From the NCBI GenBank assembly GCA_029783825.1, contig JAREIK010000742.1, positions 89,922-153,921 on the forward strand: DNA of 64,000 bases, read 5' to 3'. Both the position numbers and the translations under genes were made by a program. This document shows, piece after piece, positions 23,960 to 36,465 of the stretch. Each line of letters opens with the position of its first letter. Positions within the stretch are counted from its first letter, which is position 1. A model generated the notes under the pieces. The model searched no databases. It worked only from the letters and a program-made list of their open reading frames with translations, and had not been told where the DNA came from. Source of the DNA: Sapria himalayana (taxonomy: Eukaryota; Streptophyta; Magnoliopsida; Malpighiales; Rafflesiaceae).

Positions 23960-26900
23960 TCATACCTTCGTGGTCTGTTTATTTGTTCTAATATAAGGAA
24001 ATCTCATTTTATCTAAACATGCTATTCCCTTTAGTTTATTTGGCATGGATTTCACGTTATATTCTATATCTCCTCTAGTGGTGCCTATTCTAGATAGACT
24101 ATCCGCTAGATTATTAGCTTCTCTATATATATCTGTTATTGAGGCCTTCAGTTCATCTAAAAGGCTAAGAATTACTTCTAAGTCCTCTTCATACCTCCAT
24201 AATATTTTCTTATTAATTACTGTTTCAACTAATAATTTTGAGTCGACCTGAACTTCAATGTTTTTAAAGTTTAGCTGCTTACATATCTCTAACCCTGATT
24301 TTAATGCTCTAATTTCTGATTCTAGGGCCGAGGAGGCTCTACTAGATCTGGTGAAAGCTCTCTTTACTGTCCCTGTATGATCTCTTATTACCTCACCTCT
24401 TCCTGCTATTCCAGTGTCCCTGCTAAAACTCCCATCCGTATTAAGTGAGAGTTTGCCAACCGGTGAAGTATTCCACTGTATACATCTAGCCCATTGCTGT
24501 TTTATAACTTTATAAGTGAGGTCCCATTCTTTCTCAAGCTTCTTTTCTTGTTTCATTTCCTCTATTTTTATAGGTTTTATTATTGATATATTACATATCT
24601 CCTTTCTAATATCTTTTATAATTTCTATTAAATTCATCCTTTTATTTTCAAATTTACTTTTGTTTCGAGATTTCCATATGCACCAAATAATTAGATGCGG
24701 CAGTTTCTGATTAAGCCATTTTCTGGTGGGGCTTTTCGTATTTTCTCTTTCCCATTTTTTAACTTTATCTGTTAATCCATCATCTATTTTACATATTCTT
24801 TTTTCCCCTTCCATCTCTCTCTATATTTCTGGTGCAATAGGCCCATTAGAAAATAAATGATCGGTTGTTTCAACCGCTTGTGAACAGCATTCGCATCTTG
24901 ATGCCATTTTTATCCCTTTCTTTTGTATATTCTTATCTACCGGTATAGCATTAATTATAGCCTTCCATGTGAAGGAGCGTATTTTTTGCGGGATGTTTTT
25001 TTGCTATACCCATTTAAATAGAGTTTGTGCCGGTTTTTTCTTTCTGACCAAATCTTTTGCCGACTTGAGGGAGAAGTTTCCTTGTGGTGTTAACGTCCAT
25101 TTCCAGCCACTCTTCTTTAGTATAGAGTGTGAGTCTACTATCTCTTTTTGTTTTTCCATTGACTTCCAACTGTTCGATGCTTTCTTAGAAGTCTTATTCT
25201 TATTATCTAAATATTTTACCCGCATATAGTTAGCCCAAAGATTATTACTTTCTTTAAGTCTCCACCAGCCTTTGCAATCCCAGGTAGCTACCGAGTCCTG
25301 AAGACTCATTAGACCTAATCCTGCTTCCTCTATCGGATAACAGATACTTTTCCAGTCCTTCTAGTGTTGTTTATTTCTACCTTGTTTTTTACCCCATAAG
25401 AAGTTAGCCATTTCTGATTCGAGTTTTTTAATAAATTTTTTAGGGGGATGTATGACTGATAAAATGTGTGTTAGTGTGCTTTGTAATACATGTGAAAGCA
25501 GCGTTATCCTCCCCCCAAATCCCAGGAGCTCTTCTTTCCATCCTGCTATTTTCTTTCTTAGCTTATCTTGAAGGTATGTTAGATATTCTTCCTTCAACCT
25601 CCCCTCATATATCGGACAACCTAGGTACATTAATGCCCCTTTAATTTCTGCAAAACCTGTGATATTTTTTATTTTATCTACTAACTTTAATTTTGCATTT
25701 TTAGCAAGCATAAACTGACATTTACTTTTATTTACCATTTGGCCTGTCTCTTTTTCAAATATTTGAAGAAGATCCATAAGATTCATTAAAGACTTTGTAC
25801 TAGCATTAGTAAAAATTATAAGGTCATCTGCGTAGGCTAAACAGCCTATTCTGGGTGTATTCCTTGGTTGTCTGAATGACATTATTTTACTTTCGGATAT
25901 TTTCTTATTTAAGTTTCGTATTAATAGTTCTAAGTAGATATCAAAAAGAAGGGGGGATAACAGATCCCCTTGCCTTAAACTTCTATTTGGTTTAAATTCC
26001 TCACTTATCTTTCCATTTACCAGGACTCTTACCCAAGTACTTGAAATGCATCTATATATTAGATCTATGGTTAGCTCAGAGAAGCCGAACCTTCTCAGCA
26101 CAAAACAAAGGGTATCCCATTCTACTCTATCGAAGGCTTTCGATAGATCTAGCTTGACCACTAAGTTTTTTCCTCTTGATTTACCTCCTATTTCTTTCAT
26201 CATTTATGATGCAAGTTTTATATTTTCAATCATTAATCTATTTTTAACAAAACCCGTTCGTTCCTGAGATATTATCGACGGTAAAATTAAGCTTAGTCTA
26301 TTTTGTAATTTTTTTGCCAAAATTTTATAAATAGCATTGCATAAACTTATTGGTCTATAATCCTCACATTTCTGTGGTGATTCTTTTTTTGGGATTAATA
26401 CTATAAAAGATTTTACCCATGATTTTTGGATTTCCACACCTACAAAAAAACTTGCAATTGCAGGGACTAGCTCAGTTTTAATCGTATGCCAGTTTACCTG
26501 GAAAAAATAATTATTCCAACCATCAGGTCCTGCTGCACTATCTTTATCAAGACTAAAGATAGCCTCTTTAACTTCTGGTTCTTCTGGGATCAATTCATTA
26601 AATGGTTTTGAGCTTCCGTGATGGTCGCCCTAATCTCATGCATTAGAGAATTGTCTCTCCTACATGACTGACTGCATAGTTGATTTTCAAAAAAAATTTT
26701 AAAGAGAGCTAGCTCCTATTTCCTTTTCATCTTCTACTCATTTTCCTTCTTCATTTTTTAGTCCTTTAATTTTATTTTTTTGAGATTTTATTTTAGTCAT
26801 ATTATAAAAAAATTTAGTATTACGATCACCATCTTTTAACCATTTTATTTTTGCTCGTTGTTTCCAATAAATTTCTTCCATGTGTAATTTCAATCTCAGC

Positions 26901-27875
26901 TCTCCTTTAGCCTTACTTAGTTCTATCCGAGTTTCATTATTATTACCGGAGTCAAAATCTTGCTCCAGCTTGGCTACTTTTTCTTCTAGTTTTTTTAGCT
27001 CCTGATTTAATTTCCCAAAGACCTTTTTATTCCATGTTTTTAAACCAGCTTTTAGCCTCAGAAGCTTAATTGATAGAACTTGCATCGGCTTGCCCTCTGC
27101 TGGCTCTTTCCAAGACTCTTTGACAAGGCCTGCAAAGCTCGCATGCTTTACCCACATATTTTGGAATTTAAAATTAGACGTATTACCCTGGTTTCTTTGA
27201 ATCGTGATAAGCAGGGGGCTATGGTCAGAACAAGTTCTATTTAAGTGTCTATGCCCCTTAATCCCTTGTGAGGTGACCCACTTTGTGTTACACATTATCC
27301 TATCCAGTCGAGCCCAGATGACTCCTCTTTTTTGCCAATTATTGCACCAGGTATATCTCGAACCAGTGAAATCTATTTCCATTAGATTAGTATTAGCTAT
27401 TGTATCATTAAATTGATTCATGGTTACCTTATCCGGTGGTTTGCCACCTTTCTTTTCTTGAGGGCTTCTAATTATATTAAAGTCGCCTCCTATGATCCAA
27501 GGTGAATTTCTACTTGTTATATTTTTCATTTCCTCCCATTTAGCCAACCTAGATTGTTTATCATTTTTTTGCATAAACTACTAAAATTATTTGATCTGTG
27601 CTCTTATCTAATTTGAAATGTACTATTTGTTCGGTATCTTTTATTATTTCAATTTTCAGCTTATTGTGCCATAAAATCCAAAGTTTACTATTTAGGTTAG
27701 CATAAGCCTTATTAAATCCTAAAATTTTTCTATATTTATTTAGTTGATCTTGCAGGACCATTGGCTCTGCAATAATCATTAATGAGATTTTATGTTTTTT
27801 AATTAAAAGTCTTAATCTATTTATCGTGCGGCTATTAGCTACCCCCCTAACATTCCAATATAGGCATCTATCTAT
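23960..27875 (-). pseudogene. LINE-D ORF2: endonuclease, RT, RNase H (few disabling changes)
   Basis: ORF2 polyprotein of about 1,300 codons. The start codon is ATA at 27875 where LINE-E has ATG. Endonuclease: MIIAEP, WIIGGDFNIIRSPQEKKGG, GSRYTWCNNWQ, ARLDR and CSDHSPLL, with the usual catalytic residues present. A frameshift lies near 27565. RT: SAAGPDGWN, PISLCNAIYKILAKKLQNRL, KLDLSKAFDRVEWD, LRQGDLLSPLLF and the catalytic CLAYADDLIIFTNAS. A stop replaces the Glu of the SEMMKEI block near 26208. Further stops lie near 25360, 25010 and 24815. The zinc-finger region has SRCECC. RNase H has LNTDGSF, ESEIRAL, VQVDSKLLV and NNLADSLS, all four acidic positions intact. It ends at 23960. Confidence 0.93.
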
Positions 27876-29238
27876 TAAAACCTAATTTAGCTTGGGCTCG
27901 AGTTGTACACTTAGATTCATAAGACATGTTAGCATATTTTTTTCGTATTTCTTACTATTTTAGGAGTGTGAGTATTTTCATGCCTAATCTCATTATATTT
28001 TACCTGTTTTCCAAGCACCATGGCCATTTGCTTTAGGGCCTCCATGGATTGGGTTCTTGAGAGATTCCCCAATCTTCATTATAAATATATATATCATCCT
28101 TTGCTTTCACCTCAGGCTCGTCTTGAGATACATCACCCTTGTGACTTGAAGGACAACTAAAAATTACCGATTCATCTTCAGGAAAGTCCAGAAGATCCTC
28201 GTCTATCCACGCATAATCTTCAAGTTTTTCTTTCAATACAATTCTAGTTTTAGATGTTTTTTTATATTTTCTCTTGTGTTTTACCTCCTCCCATCCTTTA
28301 TTTAAGCTAACATCCTTCTCTATCCCCAAGTTAGTCTCTATCGGGATTACTTCTTCTTGAGTAATCTTTGGATAATCTGGTGGAAAGCATGGGATAATTC
28401 CACTGTCCAGATCTCCCTTCGGCTGGATATTTTGTTTGAGAAGAGGAGCCTCCTCTTTCCTTACCCATTGCATCACCTTCCTACCTCCTCCTTCATGCTG
28501 CTGCCCGTTGTTCTGCTCATCTTCCACCACCTTGCACGATAGATTTTCATGCCCGAGCCTCTTACATCTTAGACAGTAAGGAGGAAGGCTTTCGGGGATG
28601 ACAGTTTGCCAAAACCCCTCGGCCTGTTCACATTCACCACTACCTATCCATATTTTGTCGGGCAGTTTAGTTAAGAGGTTAAGCTCGGCACATACACGAG
28701 CTTTATTCGGCCTTGACATGGTTACTGTGGCTTCATCCCGTAGCATTGGCTTTCCCAAACATGACGAAATTGCATAGAGAGATGTTTCAGAGAAAAAATG
28801 AAGTGGCAGAAACGGCAATGTAAACCATACCGGGGCTATAGGCGCCTCTTCAAGAGGAGTAAAATCCTTTGTCCACTTTTGTATATGCATGGGGAAGCCA
28901 TCGACTTGCCATAATCCCCGCTGCCATAGGCGATATTGATCTTCCAGTAGAGAGCATTGCAGCACGACATGTTTGGCGTCGAAGTCAGCAAATTTCACCT
29001 TCCCCTCGGGCTTTAAATTATCGATAAATTTCTGAACTCCAATCGCACGAGGCCTGCTGTGAGAGAACTTACCAATGAGCGTGTATTCGAAAGGTTCTAA
29101 GAGCCATCGAGATTCTTCGACAGAGAAGATGATAACCGGGAGCCCGTTTTTGTTCCCTAGAGTTCGTGAAATCGGCGCGGTTCCCTTCACCATTGAGGCA
29201 AAAGACTTATTATTTAATAATAAGTCAGTTTTCTCCAT
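27868..29238 (-). pseudogene. LINE-D ORF1: DUF4283/CCHC RNA-binding protein (nearly intact)
   Basis: The best ORF1 in the window: open from the ATG at 29238 to 28033, 401 codons. This start is chosen because upstream codons in the frame are 5' UTR. The N-terminal DUF4283 domain, roughly residues 35-190, shows LIGKFSHSRPRAIGVQKF, RLWQRGLWQVDGFPMHIQ and PVWFTLPFLPLHFFSETS. The CCHC knuckle at about residue 225 is complete (CLRCKRLGHENLSC). A charged linker follows. A frameshift near 28060 moves it out of the original C-terminal frame. That frame continues as MEALKQMAMVLGKQV and, after another shift, ends SKCTTRAQAKLGFNR, with its stop overlapping the ORF2 start by 8 bases. It presumably bound LINE RNA. 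Confidence 0.9.
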
Positions 29239-29490
29239 TCTCACCTTGATTTGAGCTTGATTTGAGCAGCAATGGAGTGTTCTTCGATTTCTCTCTTCCT
29301 TGCACAAACTAGTAGTTACACATGATAACACTATGCAAATATTATATCGAACAGCAATTCACGCAGCAATTTGCACAATAATTCACTCAACAATTCACAT
29401 AACAATTCATCCAAGATAATCACGAGAGAAAATCGCAAGAGAAAATCGCGAGGTGAGAAAATCATAAGAGAAAATTGCGAGGTGTTTTCT
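29239..29490 (-). other. 5' UTR of LINE-D
   Basis: Short leader made of direct repeats: AGAGAAAATCGC-type units at about 29423-29480 and CAATTCAC-type units at about 29355-29405 on the plus strand. It meets the TTC array at 29491. No homology to the 5' ends of A, B or G was seen. Confidence 0.65.
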
Positions 29491-29999
29491 TCCCCCTGTT
29501 CTTCTTCTTCTTCTTCCCCATCTTCTTCTTATTCTTCTTCTTTCCCCTCTTCTTCTTATTCTTCTTCTTTCCCCTCTTCTTCTTATTCTTCTTCTTTCCC
29601 CTCTTCTTCTTATTCTTCTTCTTTCACCTCTTCTTCTTATTCTTCTTCTTTCCCCTCTTCTTCTTATTCTTCTTCTTCCCCCTCTTATTCTTCTTCTTCT
29701 TCTTCTTCTTTCCCCTCATCATCATCATCATCATCTTCTTCTTCTTCTTCTTATTCGTCATATTCTTCAGCTACTTATTATTATTATTATTATTATACTT
29801 ATTCTTTTTCTTCTTCTTATTCTTCTTCTGCTTCTTCTTCTACTTCTTCTTCTTCTTCTTTATCATCATCTTCTTTTTTTTCTTATTTTGCTTCATCATC
29901 ATTATCATCATCATCATCTTCTTCTTCTCTTTCTTCTTCTTATTATTCTTTTTCTTCTTCTCTTTCTTTTTCTTCTCGTTCTACTCCTTCTCCTTTTTT
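29491..29999. repeat. TTC microsatellite with 27-base higher-order repeat, tail of LINE-E
   Basis: At about 29516-29690 a 27-base unit (TTCCCCTCTTCTTCTTATTC plus TTCTTCT) is repeated some six times almost unchanged. After that come TTC, TCA and TTA blocks. It lies between the LINE-D 5' UTR and the LINE-E 3' box. Confidence 0.93.
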
Positions 30000-31402
30000 T
30001 TAAAGGTTTGTTTTATTATTATAACCCTCTCTTTTGGCGGAGGAATACCATTTTTACAAGCTAAGATCTACCCCTTTTCCCTTTTACACCCACTTACAAA
30101 TAAATAAAATAAACAAGCCATAACGTTCTAACAGTTTACTAAAAGCACATGGTAGACTTTCATAGACTGGAAATTGCGTTGGATTTTAGCTAAGCCGCTG
30201 GCTATTTTGCTAAAATGGAAGATTTTTCCATCTAAATTTTAGGGCTTCTCTTTATCTCATCAGCTTATTCATTTCCTTAGTTTCTGGTGGTCTCCTTATG
30301 GCCAAGACCTTCCGCGTTCCTTATGCTTTGTAGAAATTTCTTTTACCTTCGTGGATTTGTCCATGCTACTTTTGTCCGAGACTCACTTTGTTGACAAGTA
30401 CACCAGCAATCTCTGACTCTCCTCCAGCATCTACCTCTCTTGCGCATCCCCTTATACACCCATCTGATAGATCAAACAAAAAAAACAAGCGCAGACAAAC
30501 ACCCAACAGACTCTGACTTGATACGAATCAAATCCACTTTTCCTATGCAAGCACCTAGTAGACTTGCGACTATGAGATCCTGTTATACATCTAATTACCC
30601 TCCCTAACCCCTTGTCAATAGAATCAACCTCAAGCATTAGTCAAATAATGATTCCAAAATACCTGCTCTTACCTAATCTGGTGAATTGGGCCATTTCGCA
30701 TGGTGCATGCAGTATCTTTACTGCATCTCAGTTTCTCTGAGTTTAAATTTTTCCGAACTTTTCCACTTTCTAGATATGCATGCTTATTCTCTAGCACTGC
30801 TTAGAGAGACAGCTTATAGCTGCTTTTTCCGCAACATTCACACATATCCTCTTAACCTGGAATTAAGACAGACAGTACACCAAACAAAAGTTTTCTTTTA
30901 ACAATTCCAGCAACTGCTGGATTTTCTGGATCTTTGTTTATCTGCCACTAAAAACTTCCAACTCGGGAAGTAGAAAGCAAACTATTTACATATCAACTTA
31001 TAATTATGTGTTCTTTTCGAGAGCACTATATATATAATCTGAAATTACACAAAAAATCCGGCACCCTTTCATAACAGCGTTTATATAACAGCAGCAAGAA
31101 CAGCAGCAAGAACAACAGCACCCTTACACAAAAAAAACCAGCACCTGCTGGATTGCCCTATTACCTTGTCCTATTATAGCAGCAAGAACCGCATCAAAAC
31201 AAGGAACAACAGATTATCCTTATTTAAGATTCATTGTGGCTTTGTTATATAATAGCGTTTATATAACAGCGTTGAGGTCAGATTACATATTATCATATTA
31301 TCTTAGCACCCTTACATTTTAGCTAACCTGCAAGGAAAGTCAAGATAGATATTTTAAAGCACTCATTATTCCCGCACAATCCATCAGAAAGTTGAGGCTT
31401 TG
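30000..31402 (-). other. 3' UTR of LINE-E (mosaic)
   Basis: The distal part, 30000 to about 30950, aligns with LINE-G 54951 to about 56065: shared blocks include AGTAGACTTTCATAGACTGG and CTCTGACTCTCCTCCAG. The proximal part (about 31325-31402) aligns with LINE-D (CTGCAAGGAAAGTCAA, ATCCATCAGAA). Between them (31071-31275) are direct repeats of AGCGTTTATATAACAGC and AGCAGCAAGAACAGCAGCAA. I cannot place the exact breakpoint. Confidence 0.7.
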
Positions 31403-34400
31403 TTATACCTTCGTGATCTGTTTATTTGTTCTAATATAAGGAAAACCCATTTTATCTAAACATGCTATTCCCTTTAGTTTGTTTGGCATGAGTTTCTCAT
31501 TATATTCTATATCTCCTCTGGTTTTGCCTATTTTAGATAGACTGTCCACTAGAGTATTAGCTTCTCTATATATATGTATTATTGAGGCCTTCAGTTCATC
31601 CATAAGACCAAGAATTACTTCTAGATCCTCTTCATACCTCCATAATATTTTCTTATTAATTACTGTATCAACTAGTAATTTTGAGTCTACCTGAACTTCA
31701 ATGTTTTTAAAGTTAAGCTGCTTACATATCTCTAACCCTGATTTTAATGCTCTAATTTCTGAATCTAAAGCCGAGGAGGCTCTACTAGATCTGGTGAAAG
31801 CTCTCTGTACTGTCCCTGTATGATCTCTTATTACCCCGCCTCCTCCTGCTATTCCAGTGTCCCTGCTAAAACTCCCATCCGTATTAAGTGAGAGTTTACC
31901 AACCAGCGGAGCATTCCACTGTATACATTTAGCCCATTGCTGTTTTAAAACTTTATATGTGAGATCCCATTCTTTCTCAAGCTTCTTTTCTTGTTTCATT
32001 TCCTGAATAACTATCGGTTTTATTAGTGATATATTACATATCTCCTTTCTAATATCTTTTATAATTTCTGTTAAATTCATCCTTATATTTTCGAATTTAC
32101 TTTTGTTTCGAGATTTCCATATACACCAAATAATTAGATGCGGTAGTTTCAGATTAAGCCATTTCCTGGTGGGACTTTTCGTGTTCTCCTTTTCCCATTT
32201 TTTAACTTTATCTATTAATCCATCATCTATTTTACATATTCTTTTTTCCCCTTCCATCTCTTTCCATATTTCTGCTGCTATGGGACCATTAGAAAGCAAA
32301 TGATCAGTGGTTTCAACCGCTTGTAAACAGCATTCGCATCTTGATGTCATGTTTATTCCTTTCTTTTGTATATTTCGATCTACCGGTATAGCATTCATTA
32401 AAGCCTTCCATGTGAAGGAGCACATTTTTTGTGGTATGATTTCTTGCCATACCCATTTAAATAGAGTTTGAGCCGGTTTTTTCTTTCTTACCAAATCTTT
32501 TGCCGACTTGAGGGAAAAGTTTCCTTGTGGTGTTAACGTCCTTTTCCAGCCGCTCCTCTTTAATATAGAGTGTGAGTCAACTATCTCTTTTTGTTTTACC
32601 ATTGACTTCCAACTGTTCGAGACTTTCTTAGTGGTCTTATTCTTATTATCTAAGTATCTTGCCCACATATATTTAGCCCAAAGATTATCACTTTATTTAA
32701 GTCTCCACCAGCTTTTATAGTCCCAGGCTGCTACCGAGTCCTGGAGGCTCATTAAACCTAATCCTGCTTCCTCTTTCGGATAACAGATACTTTTCCATTC
32801 CTTCCAATGTAGTTTATTTCTGCCTTGTTTTTTACCCCATAATAAGTTGGCCATTTCCGATTCGAGTTTTTTAAGAAATTTTTTAGGGGGATGTATCACT
32901 AATAAAATATGCGTTAGCGTGCTTTGTAATACATGTGACAACAGCGTTATCCTCCCCCCAAATCCCAGTAGTTCTTCTTTCCATCCTGCTATTTTCTTTC
33001 TTAACTTGTCTTGAAGGTAACTTAGATATTCTTTCTTCAACCTCCCCTCATGTATCGGATAACCTAAATACATTAATGCCCCTTTAATTTCTGCAAATCC
33101 TGTAATATTTTTTATTTTATCTATTAACTTTAATTTTGCATTTTTAGCAAGCATGAACTGACATTTACTTTTATTAACCATTTGACCTGTCTCTTTTTCA
33201 AAAATTTGAAGAAGATCCATAAGATTCATTAAAAACTTTATGCTAGCATTAGTAAATATTATAAGGTCATCTGCATAAGCTACACAGCATATTCTGGGTG
33301 TGTTCCTTGGTTGTCTGAATGACAAAATTTTACCTTCGGATATTTTCTTATTCAAGTTACGTATTAATAATTCTAAATAGATATCAAAAAGAAGAGGGGA
33401 TAACGGATCCCCTTGCCTTAAACTTTTATTTGGTTTAAATTCCTCGCTTAACTTACCATTTACCAGGACTCTTACCAAAGTACTTGAAATGCATCTATAT
33501 ATTAGATCTATGGTCAGCTCAGAAAAACCGTACCTTCTTAACACAAAGCAAATGGTATCCCATTCCACTCTATCGAAGGCTTTCGATAGATCTAATTTGA
33601 CCACTAAGTTTTTTTCTCTAGACTTACTTCATATTTCTTTCATCATTTCTGATGCAAGCTTTATATTTTCTATCATTAATCTATTTTTAACAAAGCCCGT
33701 TTGTTCCTGAGATATTATTGAAGGTAAAATTAAGCTTAGCCTATTTTGTAATATTTTTGCCAGTATTTTATAAATAGCATTGCATAAACTTATTGGTCTA
33801 TAATCCTCACATTTCTGTAGTGATTCTTTTTTTGGAATTAAAACTATAAAAGATTTTGCCCATGCTTTTGGGATTTCCGCACCTACAAAAAAACTTGCAA
33901 TTGCAGGGACTAGCTCAGTTTTAATCGTATTCCAGTTTACCTGAAAAAAATAATTGTTCCAACCATCAGGTCCTGCTGCACTATCTTTATCTAGACTAAA
34001 AATAGCCTCTTTAACTTCTGGTTCTTCCGGGATCAATTCCATTAATTGATTTTGAGCTTTCGTACTGGTCACCCTAATTTCTTGCATTAGAGAATTATCT
34101 GTCTTACATGACTGACTACATAGTTGATTTTCAAAGAAATTTTTAAAAAGAGCTCCTATTTCCTTTTCATTTTCTACCCATTTTCCTTCTTTATTTATTA
34201 GACCTTTAATTTTATTTTTTTGAGATTTTATTTTAGACATACTATAAAAAAATTTGGTATTGCGATCCCCATCTTTTAACCATTTTATTTTTGCTCGTTG
34301 TTTCCAGTAAATTTCTTCCATGTGTAGTTTTAATCTCAGTTCTGCTTTAGCCTTATTTATTTCTATCTAAGTTTCATTATTATTAGTGGAGTCAAAATCT

Positions 34401-35315
34401 TGCTCCAGCTTGGCTACTTTTTCTTCTAGTTTTTTTAGCTCCTGATTTAATTTCCCAAAAACCTCTTTATTCCATGTTTTTAAGCAAGCTTTTAGCCTTA
34501 GAAGTTTAATTGATAGAACTTGCATCGGTTTACCCTCTGCTTGCTCTTTCCAAGACTCTCTAACAAGTCCTGCAAAGCTCGCATGCTTTACCCACATATT
34601 TTGAAATTTAAAATTAGATGTATTGCCCTGGTTTTTTTGAATCGTGATAAGCAGGGGGCTATGGTCAGAGCAAGTTATATTTAGGTGTCTAAGCCCCGTA
34701 ATCCCTTATGAGGTGACCCACTTTGTGTTACACATAATCCTATCCATTCGAGCCCAGATGACTCCTCTTTTTTTTCCAATTATTACACCAGGTATATCTC
34801 GAACCATTGAAATCTATTTCCATTAGATTGGTAATGGCTATTGTGTCATTAAATTGCTTCATGGCTACCTTATCCGGTGGTTTTCCACCCTTCTTTTCTT
34901 GAGGGCTTCTAATTATATTAAAGTCGCCTCCTATTATCCAAGGTGAATTTCTACTTGCTATATCTTTCATTTCTTCCCAAAATGCCAACCTAGATTGTTT
35001 ATCATTTTTTGCATAAACTACTGAGATTATTTGATCTATGCTTTTATCTAATTTGAAATGTTCTATTTGTTCAGTATCTTTTATTATTTCAATTTTCAAT
35101 TTACTGTGCCATAAAATCCAAAGTTTACTATTTAGGTTAGCATAAGCCTTATTAAATCCTAAGATTTCTCTATATTTATTTAGTTGATCTTGCAGGACTA
35201 TTGGTTCTGCAATAATCATTAATGAGATTTTATGTTCTTTAATTAAAAGTCTTAATCTATTTATCGTGGGGCTATTAGCTATTCCCCTAACATTCCAATA
35301 TAGACATCTATCCAT
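31403..35315 (-). pseudogene. LINE-E ORF2: endonuclease, RT, RNase H (few disabling changes)
   Basis: Starts at the ATG at 35315 (MDRCLYWNVRGIANS) and ends at 31403, about 1,300 codons. Endonuclease 34740-35315 has IIAEP, IIGGDFNIIR and GSRYTWCNNW. One frameshift in a T run near 34770 follows. Then a single frame runs from 34597 to 31403, interrupted by stops near 34365, 33627, 32692 and a few others. RT has AAGPDGWN, QTGFVKNRLMIENI, KLDLSKAFDRVEWD, LRQGDPLSPLLF and CVAYADDLIIFTNAS. Zinc finger: SRCECC with DHLL downstream. RNase H is complete: LNTDGSF, DSEIRAL, VQVDSKLLVD, NTLVDSLS. With LINE-D it is the best template for the ancestral domain order. Confidence 0.93.
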
Positions 35316-36465
35316 TAAAAACTAATTTAGCTTGGGCTCGAGTTGTACACTTAGATTCATAAGACCTGTTAGCATATTTTTTCGTATTTCTTGCTGTTTT
35401 AGGAGTGTGAGGGATTTCATACCTAATCTCCTTATATTTTGCCTGTTTTCCGAGCACCATGGCGATTTGCTTTAGGGCCTCCATGGATTGGGTTCTTGAA
35501 AGATTCCCCTAGTCTTCATTATAAATATGTATATCGTCCTTTGCTTTCACCTCAGGCTCATCTTGAGATACATCACCCTTGTGGCTTGAAGGGCAACTAA
35601 AAATTACCGATTCATCTTCAGGAAAATCCAGAAGATCCTCATCTATCCACGCATAATCATCAAGTTTTTCTTTCAATACAATTCTTGTTTTAGATGTTTT
35701 TTTATATTTTCTCTTGTGTTTTACCTCCTTCCATCCTTTTATTAAACTAACATCATTTTCTATTCCCAAGTTAGTCTCTCTCAGGGGTCCTTATTCTTGG
35801 GTAATATTTGGATAATCTTGTCGGATGCCTGAGTCCAGATCTCCCTTCTGCTTGTTTTGTATGAGAAGTGAAGCCTCCTCTTTCCTTACCCAATGCATCA
35901 CCTTCTTACCTTCTCCTTCATGCTGCTGCCCATTGTTATGCTCTTCTTTCCCCACCTTGCACGAGAAATTTTCATGCCCGAGCCTCTTACATTTTGAATA
36001 GTAGGGAGGAAGGCTTTTGGGAATGACAGTTTGCCAAAACCCCTCGGCCTGTTCCCCTACACCACTACCTATCCATATTTTGTCAGGCGGTTTAGTTAAG
36101 AGGTTTAGCTCTACACATACCCGTGCTTTGTTCGGCCTTGACATGGTTCTTGTGGCTTCATCTCGTAACATGGGCTTACCCAAACACGATGAAATTGCAT
36201 AAAGAGATGTTTCGAAGAAAAGATGGAGTGGCAGAAAAGGCAATGTAAACCATACCGGGGCTATAGGAGCCTCTTCAAGAGGAGTAAAATCTTTTGTCCA
36301 CTTCAGTATACGCATGGGGAAGCCGTCAACTTGCCATAATCCACGCTGCCATAGGCGATATTGATCTTATAGTAGAGAGCATTGCAACACGACATGTTTG
36401 GCATCAAAATCAGCAAATTTCACCTTCCCTTTGAGCTTTAAATTGTCGATGAATTTCTGAACTCC
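35308..36465 (-). pseudogene. LINE-E ORF1 (5'-truncated, broken)
   Basis: ORF1 lacking its first 65 or so codons because of the 5' inversion. Readable at 35791-36315 (PVWFTLPFLPLHLFFETS; KIWIGSGVGEQAEGFWQT) and 35509-35769 (DYAWIDEDLLDFPEDES, SHKGDVSQDEPEVKAKDD). The knuckle reads YYSKCKRLGHENFSC, so the first Cys is lost. The C-terminal end reads CTTRAQAKLVFNG and its TAG stop overlaps the ORF2 ATG by 8 bases (35308-35315). Confidence 0.85.

Larger units (their letters stand above)
22777..29490 (-). mobile_element. LINE-D, near full-length, least decayed copy
   Basis: About 6.7 kb. ORF1 has a 401-codon open frame and ORF2 is mostly in one frame with a few stops. Coding sequence is very close to LINE-E. 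The 5' UTR (29239-29490) differs from A, B and G: it has repeated GAGAAAATCGC units and repeated CAATTCAC units, not the TTCTAGA motif. The 3' UTR also differs from E. The terminal box is divergent but recognisable (22790-22850: AACCCTCACTTGTAGGCGGAGG). Flanked on both sides by TTC arrays. Confidence 0.92.

Noticed and set aside
30400..30640. Short minus-strand frame in the LINE-E 3' UTR, with a relative in LINE-G near 55249-55452
   Set aside because: The two UTRs are homologous, but the frames differ in length and sequence and look like chance openings rather than a conserved protein.
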